In this document: positions 1 through 10,704 of the stretch, one piece after another
Layout of the letters: every line of letters begins with the position of its first letter
How positions within the stretch are numbered: the first letter of the stretch is position 1
NCBI RefSeq assembly: GCF_051020955.1
Contig: NW_027477059.1
Span: 1-64,000 of the forward strand
Direction: 5' to 3'
Length of the DNA: 64,000 bases
Source of the DNA: Megalopta genalis
Lineage: Eukaryota; Arthropoda; Insecta; Hymenoptera; Halictidae
The notes under the pieces: generated by a model
The model's database searches: none
Told to the model about the DNA's origin: nothing
The model's input: only the letters and a program-made list of their open reading frames with translations
Position numbers and translations under genes: made by a program

Positions 1-160
1 AACACATGATTTAGCTTCAAAACAAGTGGTTTACCTTCAAATACTTGTGATATACATGATTAAGCTTCAAATGCAGGCGAAACAAACGAGTGAGCTTTCA
101 AATCCAAGCGTAACACATAATTTAACTTGAAATCAATGCGAAGTAGAAGGCTTAGCTTCA
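1..160. repeat. Segmental copy 1 of about 150 bp (also at 1919 and 3043)
   Basis: The segment carries the shared unusual variants CAAAACAAGTGGTTTACC, GATTAAGCTTC, CGAGTGAGC, AAGCGTAACACATAATTTAA and CTTGAAATCAATGC in the same order as at 1919-2070 and 3043-3195. Such a string of rare variants shows common descent by duplication, not chance. The copies differ by point changes and single-base indels, for example an extra T at GAGCTTTC near 95. Confidence 0.85.
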
Positions 161-240
161 AATGCATGCGAAACAAACGAATTAGCTTCAAATCCATGCG
201 AAACACATGATTTAGCTTCAAATCAATGCGAAGTATGAGG

Positions 241-590
241 CTGAACTTCGAATCCTTACGAAACAAATGGTTTAGCTGCAAATACTAGTGATATACATGA
301 TTTCGCTTCAACAGCTTGCGAAACAAACGAGATGAATGCAAATCCAAGCGAAACACATGACTTAGTTTCAAATCAATGCGAAACAGATGGCTGATCGTCG
401 AATCCATGCGAAACAAACGAGTTAGCTTCAAATACAAGCGAAGTAGAAGTCTTAGTTTCAAATCCATGCGATACGAATAGTTTAGCTCCAAATACTTGTG
501 ATATACATGATTTAGCTTCAACTCCATGCGAAACAGACGCGTTAGCTTCAAATCCATGCGAAACACATGATTTAGCTTCAAATTCATGCG
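241..590. repeat. Duplicated segment, partner at 3339-3670
   Basis: The run CTGAACTTCGAATCC, CTTACGAAAC, GCTGCAAATACTAGTG, GATTTCGCTTC, CAGCTTGCG and GGCTGATCGTCG is shared with 3339 onward, about 3,098 bp away. The offset is not a multiple of 30 because intervening units carry indels. Confidence 0.8.
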
Positions 591-1918
591 AAGCACATGG
601 TTTAGCTTGATATTCATGCGAAACAAATGGTTCAGATTCAAATACTTGTGATATGCATGATTTCGCTTCAACTGCATGCGAAAGAAACGAGTTAGCTTCA
701 AATCCAAGCGAAACACATGATTTAACTTCAAATCAATGCGAAGTAGAAGGCTTAGCTTCAAATCCATGCGAATCAAATGGTTTAGCTTCAAATACTTGTG
801 ATATACATGATTTATATTCAACTGCATGCGACACACACAAGTTAGCTTCAATTCCAAGCGAAACACATGATTAAGCTTCAAATCAATGCGATGTAGAAGT
901 CCTAGCTTCAAATCCATACCAATCAAACGGTTTATCTTCAAATACTTGTGAAAAAAAATACATGATTTAGCTTCAACTACGTGCGAAACAAACATGTTAG
1001 CTTCAAATCCAAGCGAAACACATGATTTAGAATCAAATCAATGCGAAGTAGAAGGCTTGGTATGAAATCCATGCGAATCAAGTTCTTTAGCTTCAAATAC
1101 TTATGATATACATGATTTAGCTTCAACTGCATGCGAAAGAAACGAGTTAGCTTCAAATCCAAGCGTAACACATAATTTAACTTGAAATCAATGCGAAGTA
1201 GAAGGCTTAGATTCAAATCCATGCGAACCGAATGATTTGGCTTCAAATACTTGTGAATATATGTGATATAGTTTCAAATGCATGCGGAACAAACAAGTTA
1301 TCTTCAAATCCGTGCGAAACACATGATTTAGCATCAACTGCATGCGAAACAAACGAGTTAGCATCAAATACAATCGAAACACATAATTTAGCTTCAAATC
1401 CATGCGAAACACATAATTTTGCATCAAATCAATGCGAAGTAGAAGGCTTAGCTTCAAATCCTTGCGAACCGAATGATTTGGCTTCAAATACTTGCGAATA
1501 TAAGTGATATAGCTTCAACTTCATGCGAAACAGACGAGTTATCTTCAAATCCATGCGAAACACATGATTTAGCTTCAAATCAATGCGTATTATAAGGCTT
1601 AGCTTCAAATCCATGCAAAACGAATTATTTGGCTTCAAATACTTGCGAATATAAGTGATATAGATTCAACTGCTTGCCAAACAATCGAGTTATCTTCAAA
1701 TCCATACGAAGCACATGATTTACCTTCAAATCAATGCGAAGTAGTAGGATTAGCATCAAATCCATGCGAGACAAGTTATTTAGCTTCATGTACTTGCGAT
1801 ATAAGTGATATTGCTTCAAATGCATGCGAAACAAACGAGTTATCTTCAAATCCAAGCGAAACACATGATTAAGTTTCAAATCAATGCGAAGTAGAAGGCT
1901 TAGCTTCAAATGCATGTG

Positions 1919-2070
1919 AAACACATGATTTAGCTTCAAAACAAATGGTTTACCTTCAAATGCTTGTGATATACATGATTAAGCTTCAAATGCAGGCGAA
2001 ACAAACGAGTGAACTTCAAATCCAAGCGTAACACATAATTTAACTTGAAATCAATGCTCAGTAGAAGGCT
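1919..2070. repeat. Segmental copy 2 of the same block
   Basis: It shares the rare variants of the block at 1-160 (GTTTACC, GATTAAGC, AAGCGTAACACATAA, CTTGAAATC) but has its own change TGCTCAGTAGAAG near 2055. The sequence that follows (2070-2190) matches 1207-1330, so this locus is a join of two separately duplicated segments. Confidence 0.85.
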
Positions 2071-3042
2071 TAGATTCAAATCCATGCGAACCGAATGATT
2101 TGGCTTCAAATACTTGTGAATATAAGTGATATAGTTTCAAATGCATGCGGAACAAACAAGTTATCTTCAAATCCATGCGAAACACATGATTTAGCATCAA
2201 ATCCATGCGAAGTAGAAGGCTGAGCTTCAAATCCATGCGAACTGCATGATTAAGTTTTAAATACTTGTGATATACATGATTTAGCTTCAACTGCATGCGA
2301 AACAAACGAGTTAGCATCAAATCCAATCGAAACACATAATTTAGCTTCAAATCCATGCGAAACACATAATTTAGCATCAAATCAATGCGAAGTAGAAGGC
2401 TTAGCTTCAAATCCTTGCGAACCGAATGATTTGGCTTCAAATACTTGCGAATATAAGTAATATAGCTTCAACTACATGCGAAACAGACGAGTTATCTTCA
2501 AATCCATGCGAAACACATGATTTAGCTTCAAATCAATGCGAATTAGAAGGCTTAGCTTCAAATCCATGCGAAACGAATTATTTGGCTTAAAATATTTGCG
2601 AATATGAGTGATATAGATTGAACTGAATGAAATAACTTCAAATGCAGAAGAACGATCGAGTTAACTTCAAATTCATGCGAAACACATGATTTAGCTTCAA
2701 ATCAGTTCGACGTAGAAGGCACAGCTTCAAATCCAAGCGAAATAAATGGTTTAGATTCAGAAACTTGTGATAAACATGATTTAGCTTCAACTGCATGCGA
2801 AACAAACGAGTTAGCTTCAAATCTATGCGAAACACATGATTTAACTTCAAATCAATGCGAAGTAGGAGGCTGATCTTCGAAACCACGCGATACAAATGGA
2901 TTAGCTTCAAATACTTGTGATATACATGATTTAGCTTCAACAGCATGCGAAACGAACATGTTAGCTTCAAATTCAAGAGAAACACATGATTCAGCTTCAA
3001 ATAAAAGAGAAGTAGATGGCATAGCATCAAATCCAAGCGAAA

Positions 3043-3195
3043 CACATGATTTAGCTTCAAAACAAATGGTTTACCTTCAATAACTTGTGATATACATGAT
3101 TAAGCTTCAAATGCAGGCGAAACAAACGAGTGAGCTTCAAATCCAAGCGTAACACATAATTTAACTTGAAATCAATGCGAAGTAGAAGGCTTAGA
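3043..3195. repeat. Segmental copy 3 of the same block
   Basis: This is the third copy of the 150-bp block found at 1 and 1919, with CAAAACAAATGGTTTACC and AAGCGTAACACATAATTTAA. It has a private change, CAATAACTTG, near 3078. Confidence 0.85.
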
Positions 3196-3338
3196 ATCAA
3201 ATCCATGCGAAACAAGTGGTACAGCTTCAAATACTTGTGATGTGCATAATTTAGCTTCAAATGCATGCGAAACAAACGATTAGCTTCAAATCCATGCGAA
3301 ACACATGATTTAGCTTCAAATCAATGCGAAGTATAAGG

Positions 3339-3670
3339 CTGAACTTCGAATCCTTACGAAACAAATGGTTTAGCTGCAAATACTAGTGATATACATGATT
3401 TCGCTTCAACAGCTTGCGAAACAAACGAGTTGAATTCAAATCCAAGCGAAACACATGACTTAGTTTCAAATCAATGCGAAGCGGATGGCTGATCGTCGAA
3501 TCCATGCGAAACAAACGAGTTAGCTTCAAATACAAGCGAAGTAGAAGACTTAGTTTCGAATCCATGCGATACGAATAGTTTAGCTCCAAATACTTGTGAT
3601 ATGCATGATTTAGCTTCAACTCCATGCGAAACACACGCGTTTGCTTCAAATCCATGCGAAACACATGATT
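3339..3670. repeat. Duplicated segment, partner at 241-590
   Basis: This is the second copy of the segment at 241. It shares the rare variants ACTAGTGATATAC, GATTTCGCTTC and TGATCGTCGAATCC, with scattered point differences. Confidence 0.8.
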
Positions 3671-4986
3671 TAGCTTCAATTGCGTGCGAGTCAAACGAGT
3701 TAGCTTGAAATCCAAGCGAAACACATGATTCAGCTTCAAATCAATGCGAAGTAGAAGGCTTATTTTGAAATCCATGCGAATCAAATGGTTTAGCGTCAAA
3801 TAATTGTGATGTACATGACTTAGCTTCAACTGCATGCGAAACAAACGAGATTGCTTTAAATCCGTGCGAAACAGATGATTTAGATTAAAATCAATGCGAA
3901 GTAGAAGGCTTATCTTCAAATCCATGCGAATCAAGTGGTTGAGCTTCAAAAACTTGGGATATACATGATTCAGCTTCAACTGCATGCGTAACAAACGAGT
4001 TAGCTTCAAATCTATGCGAAACACATGATTTAGCTTCAAATTCATTCCAAACACATGGCTTAGCCTGATATTCGTGCGAAACAAATGGTTCAGCTTCAAA
4101 TACTTGTGATATACATGATTTAGCTTCAACTGCATGTGAAACGAACGTGTTAGCTTCAAATTCAAGAGAAATACATGATTCAGTTTCAAATAAAAGCGAA
4201 GTAGATGGCACAGCATCAAATCCATGCGAATCAAATGGTTTAGCTTCAAATACTTGTGATGTGCAAGATTTAACTTCAACTGCATGTGATACAAACGAGT
4301 TAGCTTAAAATCCAAGCGTAACACATGATTTAGCTTAACTCAATGCGAAGTAGAAGGCTTATCTTCAAAACCATGCGATACAATTCGTTCAGCTTCAAAT
4401 ACTTGCGATATACATGATTTAACTTCAATTGCATGTGAAACAAACGAGTTAGCTTAAAATCCAAGCGAAACACATGATTTAGCTCAAATCAATGCGATGT
4501 AGAAGGCTTAGGTTCAAATCCATGCGAAGTAGAAGGCTTAGCTTCAAATCCATGCGATATAAGTGGTTCAGCTTCAAATACTTGTGATGTGCATGATTTA
4601 GCTTCAAATGCAAGCGAAATGAACGAGTTAGCTTCAAATCCATGCGAAACATATGATTTAGCCTCTTATCAATACGAAGTAGAAGGCTGATCTTCGAATC
4701 CTTGCGAAACAAATGGTTTAGCTTCAAATATTTGTGATATACATGATTTAGCTTCAACTGCATTGCGAAACAAACTAGTTAGTTTCAAATCCAAGCGAAA
4801 CACATGATTAAGCTTCAAATCAATGCGAAGTAGAAGGCTTATCTTTACATCCATGCGAAACAAGTGGTTCAGCTTCCAATACTTGTGATGTGCATAATTT
4901 AGCTTCAAATGCATGCGAAACAAACGAGTTAGCTTCAAATCCATGCGAAACACATGATTTAGCATCAAGTCAACTCGAAGTTGAAG

Positions 4987-5284
4987 GCTTAGCTTCAAAT
5001 CCATGCGAATCAAATGGTTTAGCTTCAGATTCTTGCGATATACATGAGTTAGATTCAACAGCATGCGAAACAAACGAGTTAGCTTCAACTCCATGCGCAA
5101 TACGTGATTTAGCTTCAAATCAATGCGAAGTAGAAGGCTTACCTTCGAATACCATGCGAAACAAATGGTGTAGCTTCAAATACCTGTGATATACATGATT
5201 TAACATCAAATGCAGGCGAAGAAAACGAGTTAGCTTGAAATCCAAGCGAAACACATGATTTAGCTTCAAATCAATGCGAAGTAG
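4987..5284. repeat. About 300-bp duplicated segment, partner at 7869-8166
   Basis: The segment carries CAGATTCTTGCGATATAC, CTCCATGCGCAATACG, CGAATACCATGCG (an inserted C that lengthens one unit), ATGGTGTAGC and GGCGAAGAAAACGAG. All recur in the same order at offset about 2,882 with practically no differences, so this is one of the younger events in the diverged left part. Confidence 0.9.
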
Positions 5285-7868
5285 AAGGCTTATCTTCAAA
5301 TCCATGCGAAACAAATGCTTTAGCTAAGAATACTTGTGATATATATGATATAGATTCAACACCATGCGAAACAAACCAAATACCTTCAAATCTAATGGAA
5401 TCACATGATTCTGCTTCAAATCAATGCGAAGTAGAAGGCTGATCTTCGAATCCTTGCGAAACAAATGGTTTAGCTTCAAATACTTGTGATATACATGATT
5501 TAGCTTCAGCAGCATGCGAAACAAACGAGTTAGCTCGAAATCCAAGCGAAACATATGATTTAGCTTCAAATCAATGCGAAGGAGAAGGCTTATCTTCAAA
5601 TGCATGCGAAACAAATGGTTTAGCTTCAAATACTTGTTTTATACATGATTTAGTTTCAACTGCATGCGAAACAAACGAGTTAGCTTCAAATCCAAGCGAA
5701 AAACATGAGTTTGCATCAAGTCAACACGAAGTTAAGGCTTAGCTTCAAATCCATTCGAATTAACTGGTTTAGCTTCAAATAACTGTGATATACATGATTT
5801 AGCTTCAACTGCATTGCGAAACAAACAAGTTAGTCTCAAATCCAAGCGAAACACATGATGTAGCTTCAAATCAATGCGAAGTAGAAGGCTTATCTTCAAA
5901 TCCATGCGAAACAAGTGGTTCAGCTTCAAATACTTGTGATGTGCATGATTTAGATTCAAATGCAAGCGAAACGAACGAGTTAGCTTCAAATGCAAGCGAA
6001 ACACTTGATTTAGCCTCAAATCAATGCGAAGTAGAAGCCTTAGCTTCAAATCCGTGCGAATCAAAAGTTGTAGCTTCAAATACTTGTGATATTCATGATT
6101 TAGCTTCAAATCAATGCGAAGTAGAATGCTTAGCTTCAAATCCGTGCGAATCAAACGTTGTAGCTTCAAATACTTGTGATATTTATGATTTAGCTTCAAC
6201 TGCATGCGAAACAGATGGTTCAGCTTCAAATACTTGTGATATACATGATTTAGATTCAACTTCATACAAAACCAACGAGTTAGCTTCAAATCCAAGCGAA
6301 TCACATGATTTAGAATCAAATCAATGCGAAGTAGAAGGCTTAGTTTCAAATCCAGCGAAACGAATAATTTACCTTAAAATACTTGCGAATATCACTGAAA
6401 TAGCTTCAAATGCAGGCGAAACAATTGAGTTAGCTTCAAATACTAGCGATAGACATGATTTAGCGTCAAATGAATGCGAAGTAGAAGGCTTATTTTCGAA
6501 TCCATGCGAAACAAATGGTTTAGCTTCAATTATATGTGATATACATGATTTAGCTTCAAATGCATGCGAAACGAACGAGTTAGCTTCAAATCCATTCAAA
6601 ACACATGATTTAGCTTCAAATGAATGCGAAGTAGAAGGCTGATCTTCGAAACCATGCGAAACGAATGGTTTAGCTTCAAATACTTGCGAATATAAGTGAT
6701 ATAGCTTCAAATGCAAGCGACGCAAACGAGTTAGCTTCAAGTCCATTCAAAACACATGATTTAGCTTCAAATCCATGCGAAACTCATGATTTAGCTTCAA
6801 ATCAATGCGATGTAGAAGGCTGATCTTCGAATCCATGCGAATCAAATGGTTTAGCTTCAAATACTTGTGATATGCGTGATTTTGCTTCAACTGCATGCAA
6901 AACCAACGAGATAGCTTCAGAACCAGCCAAACGAATGATTTAGCTTCAAATACTTGCGAATATCTCTGATATAGCTTCAAATGCAGGTGAAACAAACGAG
7001 TTAGCTTTAAATCCATGCAAAAGACATGATTTACCATCAAATCAATGCGAATTAGGAGGCTGATCTTCGAATCCATGCGAAACAAATGGCTCAGACTCAA
7101 GTACTTGTGTTATACATGATTTAGCTTCAACAGTATGCGAAACAAACGAGTTAGCTTCAAATCCTAGCGATAGACATGATTTAGCTTCAAATCAATGCGA
7201 AGTAGAAGACTTACCTTCGAATCGACACGAAACAGATGGTTTAGCTTCAAATACTTGTGATGTACATGATTTAGCATCAACTGCATGCGAAACAAACGTG
7301 TTAGCTTCAAATCCATGCCAAATACATGATTTAGCTTCAATTCAATACGAAGTAGAAGGCTTATCATCGAATCCAAGCGAAACAAATGGTTCAGCTTCAA
7401 ATACTTGTGATATACGTGATTTAGCTTCAACTTCATGCGAAATCAACGAATTAGCTTCAAATCCTTTCGAAACACATGACTTAGCTCCAAATACATTCGA
7501 AACACATGATTTAGCTTAATATTCATGCCAAACAAAAGGTTCAGCTTCAAATACTTATGATATACATGATTTAGCTTCAACAGCAAGCGATACAAACGAG
7601 CTAGCTTCAAATCCATGCGAATCACATGACTTAGCATCAAATCAATGCGAAGTAGAAGGCTTACCTTCGAATCCATGCGAAACAAATGGTTTAGATTCAA
7701 ACACTTGTGATATACATGATTTACAGTCAACAGTAAGAGAAACAAACGAGTCAGCTTCAAATCCATGCGAAACACATGATTTAGCTTCAAATGAATGCGA
7801 AGTAGAAGGCTAATCTTCGAATCCAAGCGAAACACATGATTTAGCTTCAAATCAATGCGAAGTAGAAG

Positions 7869-8166
7869 GCTTAGCTTCAAATCCATGCGAATCAAATGGT
7901 TTAGCTTCAGATTCTTGCGATATACATGAGTTAGATTCAACAGCATGCGAAACAAACGAGTTAGCTTCAACTCCATGCGCAATACGTGATTTAGCTTCAA
8001 ATCAATGCGAAGTAGAAGGCTTACCTTCGAATACCATGCGAAACAAATGGTGTAGCTTCAAATACCTGTGATATACATGATTTAACATCAAATGCAGGCG
8101 AAGAAAACGAGTTAGCTTGAAATCCAAGCGAAACACATGATTTAGCTTCAAATCAATGCGAAGTGA
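7869..8166. repeat. About 300-bp duplicated segment, partner at 4987-5284
   Basis: It is near-identical to 4987-5284, including the odd 31-bp unit with CGAATACCATGCG. Just beyond it the sequences part: this copy has GAAGTGAAAGGC where the other has GAAGTAGAAGGC. Confidence 0.9.
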
Positions 8167-8390
8167 AAGGCTTAGCTTCAAATCCGTGCGAAACACGTGA
8201 TTTAGCTTCAAATCCATGCGAAACTCATGTTTTAGCATCTAATCAATGCGAAGTAGAAGGCTGATCTTCGAATCCATGCGATGCAAATGGTTTAGCTTCA
8301 AATACTTGTGATATACATGATTTACCTTCAACAGCATGCGAAACAAACGAGTTAATTCAAGTCCAAGCGAAAAACATGATTTATCATCAA

Positions 8391-8407
8391 GTCAACGCGA
8401 AGTTGAC
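8391..8407. other. Leftmost hairpin B-type unit
   Basis: GTCAAC-GCGAA-GTTGAC again, here in the diverged left part and after a 29-bp unit (GAGTTAATTCAAG). It is the first occurrence in the window and is followed by CACATACTTGAGAATATAAG, so the punctuation cassette already existed before the large modules to the right were amplified. Confidence 0.8.
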
Positions 8408-9181
8408 GGCTTAGCTTCAAATCCATGCGAAACGAATGATTTAGCTACACATACTTGAGAATATAAGTGCTATAGCTTCAAATGCAGGTGAAACAAACGA
8501 GTTAGCTTCAAATCCATGCGAAGCATATGATTTAACTTCAAATCAATGCGAAGTAGAAGGCTGATATTCGAATCCATGCGAAACAAATGGTTTAGCTTCA
8601 AATACTTGTGATACACTTGATTTAGCTTCAACAGCATGCGAACCAAACGAGTTAGCTTCAAATCCATGCGAAACTCATGATTTAGCTTCAAATCAATGCG
8701 ATGTAGAAGGCTGATCTTCGAATCCATCCGAATCAAATGATTTAGCTTCAAATACTTGTGATATGCGTGATTTTGCTTCAACTGCATGCAAAACCAACAA
8801 GTTAGCTTCAAATCCAAGCGAAACATATGATTTAGATTCAAATCAATGCGAAGTAGAAGGCTTAGCTTCAAATCCAGCGAAACGAATGATTTAGCTTCAA
8901 ATACTTGCGAATATCTCTGATTTGCTTCAAATGCAGGTGAAACAAACGAGTTAGCTTTAAATCCATGCAAAAGACATGATTTAGCTTCAAATAAATGCGA
9001 ATTAGGAGGCTGATCTTCGAATCCATGCGAAACAAATGGTTTAGCTTCTACTACTTGTGATATACATGATTTAGCTTCAACTGCATGCGAAACAAACGAG
9101 ATATCTTCAAATCCTTTCGAAACACATGATTTAGTATCAAATCAATGCGAAGCAGAAGGCTTAGCGTCAAATCCATGCGAA

Positions 9182-9240
9182 ACGACTGATTTACAAACGA
9201 GTTTTTTTTTTAAATCCATGCGAATCAATTTCTTTATTTT
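9182..9240. other. Poly-T tract and unit deletion
   Basis: At 9202-9211 there are ten T in a row where the repeat would read TAGCTTCA. Immediately before it a D unit and the start of an E unit are missing, so that GACTGATTTA is joined directly to CAAACGAG. This is the only long homopolymer in the window and one of the few places where the 30-bp register is broken by more than one base. Confidence 0.8.
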
Positions 9241-10463
9241 CAAATACTTATGATATTCATGATTTAGCTTCAACTGCTTGGGAAGCATACGAGTTAACTT
9301 CAAATCCATTGAAAACACATGATTTAGCTTCAAATCCATGTGAAACTCATGATTTAGCTTCAAATCAATGCGATGTAGAAGGCTGATCTTCGAATCCATC
9401 CGAATCAAATGGTTTAGCTTCAAATACTTGTGATATGCGTGATTTTGCTTCAACTGCATGCAAAGCCAACGAGTTAGCTTCAAATCCAAGCGAAACATAT
9501 GATTTAGATTCAAATCAATGCGAAGTAGAAGGCATAGCTTCAAATCCAGCGAAACGAATGATTTAGATTCAAATACTTGCGAATATCTCTGATATAGCTT
9601 CAAATGCAGGTGAAACAAACGAGTTAGCTTTAAATCCATGCAAAAGACATGATTTAACTTCAAATCAATGCGAATTAGGAGGCTGATCTTCGAATCCATG
9701 CGAAACATATGGCTCAGGCTCAAATACTTGTGTTATACATGATTTAGCTTCAACAGTATGCGAAACAAACGAGTTAGCCTCAAATCCTAGCGATAGACAT
9801 GATTTAGCTTCAAATCAATGCGAAGTAGAAGGCTTATCTTCGAATCCATGCGAAACAAATGGTTTAGCTTCAATTATATGTGATATACATGATTTAGCTT
9901 CAAATGCATGCGAAACAAACGAGTTAGCTTCAAATCCATTCAAAACACATGATTTAGCTTCAAATTCATTTGAAAGACATGGTTTAGCGTACTATTCATG
10001 GGAATCACATGCTTCAGATTCAAATACTTGTGATATACATGATATAGCTTCAACAGCATGCGAAAAAAACGAGTTATCTTCAAATACATGCGAAACGCAT
10101 GATTTAGCTTCAAATCAATGCGAAGTAGAAGGGTTATCTTCGAATCCATGCGAACGAAATGGTTTAGCTTCACATACTTGTGATATACATGATTTATCTT
10201 CAACAGCATGCGAAATAAACGAGTTAGATTCAAATCCATGCGAAACACATGATTTAGCTTCAAATCAATGCGAAGTAGAAGGGTTATCTTCGAATCCATG
10301 CGAAACAAATGGTTTAGCTGCAAATACTTGTGATATACATGATTTAGCTTCAACTGCATGCGAAACAAACGAGATAGCTTCAAATCCATGCGAAACAAAT
10401 GATTTAGCTTCAAATACTTGTGATATACATGATTTAGCTTCAACAGCATGCGAAACAAACGAG

Positions 10464-10704
10464 TTAGCTTCAAGTCCAAGCGAAAAACATGATTTATCAT
10501 CAAGTCAACGCGAAGTTGACGGCTTAGCTTCAAATCCATGCGAAACGAATGATTTAGCTTCACATACTTGAGAATATAAGTGATATAGCTTCAACAGCAT
10601 GCGAAACAAACGAGTTAGCTTCAAACCCATGCGAAACACATGTTTTAGCATCTAATCAATGCAAAGTAGAAGGCTGATCTTCGAATCCATGCGAAGCAAA
10701 TTGT
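10464..10704. repeat. Punctuation cassette (eight special units)
   Basis: Eight consecutive variant units always occur together: an A unit with AAGTCCAAGCGAAAAACATG; a B unit that forms a perfect hairpin (10504-10520); a C unit ending GAAACGAATGAT; a D unit with ACTTGAGAATATAAGTGA; a 31-bp E unit beginning TATAGC; an A unit with AAACCCATGCG; a B unit with GCATCTAATC; and a C unit with TGATCTTCG and GCGAAGC. The 31-bp unit shifts the register by one base. The cassette marks the junctions between the larger modules in the rest of the window. Confidence 0.85.
10504..10520. other. Perfect inverted repeat in a B-type unit
   Basis: GTCAAC (10504-10509) and GTTGAC (10515-10520) are exact reverse complements around the five bases GCGAA. 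The ordinary B unit at this place reads ATCAAT and GTAGAA, which pairs at only three Watson-Crick positions plus one G-T. The same perfect hairpin recurs at 8391-8407, 12485-12501, 13325-13341, 17525-17541, 19776-19792, 20977-20993 and in later cassettes. Whether it folds in vivo is unknown. Confidence 0.8.

Larger units (their letters stand above)
1..9900. repeat. Diverged left part of the array
   Basis: The 30-bp periodicity and the A-E order are still visible, but units differ at several positions each, and one-base insertions and deletions are frequent, for example an extra T in GCATTGCGAAAC near 4762 and 5812. Units are missing or merged in places. No large near-identical blocks are present, only segments of about 150-400 bp that recur (near 1, 1920 and 3045; 241 and 3339; 4987 and 7869; 6771, 8661 and 9331). 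This is what is expected of a part of a satellite that is no longer being homogenised, often the part near an array edge. No gene is seen here. Confidence 0.85.

Noticed and set aside
3891..4211. Second reverse frame with SHGFEAK-type repeats
   Set aside because: It is another open frame of the same unit and overlaps the longer reverse frame; both cannot be taken as genes on this evidence.
9202..9211. Rho-independent terminator or poly-A tail of a retroelement
   Set aside because: No GC-rich stem precedes the T run, and no element body or target-site duplication is visible.
10571..10590. Promoter at the TATAAG motif
   Set aside because: It is part of a repeated unit, with no initiator, gene or other promoter element next to it. 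It is kept only as a low-interest finding.
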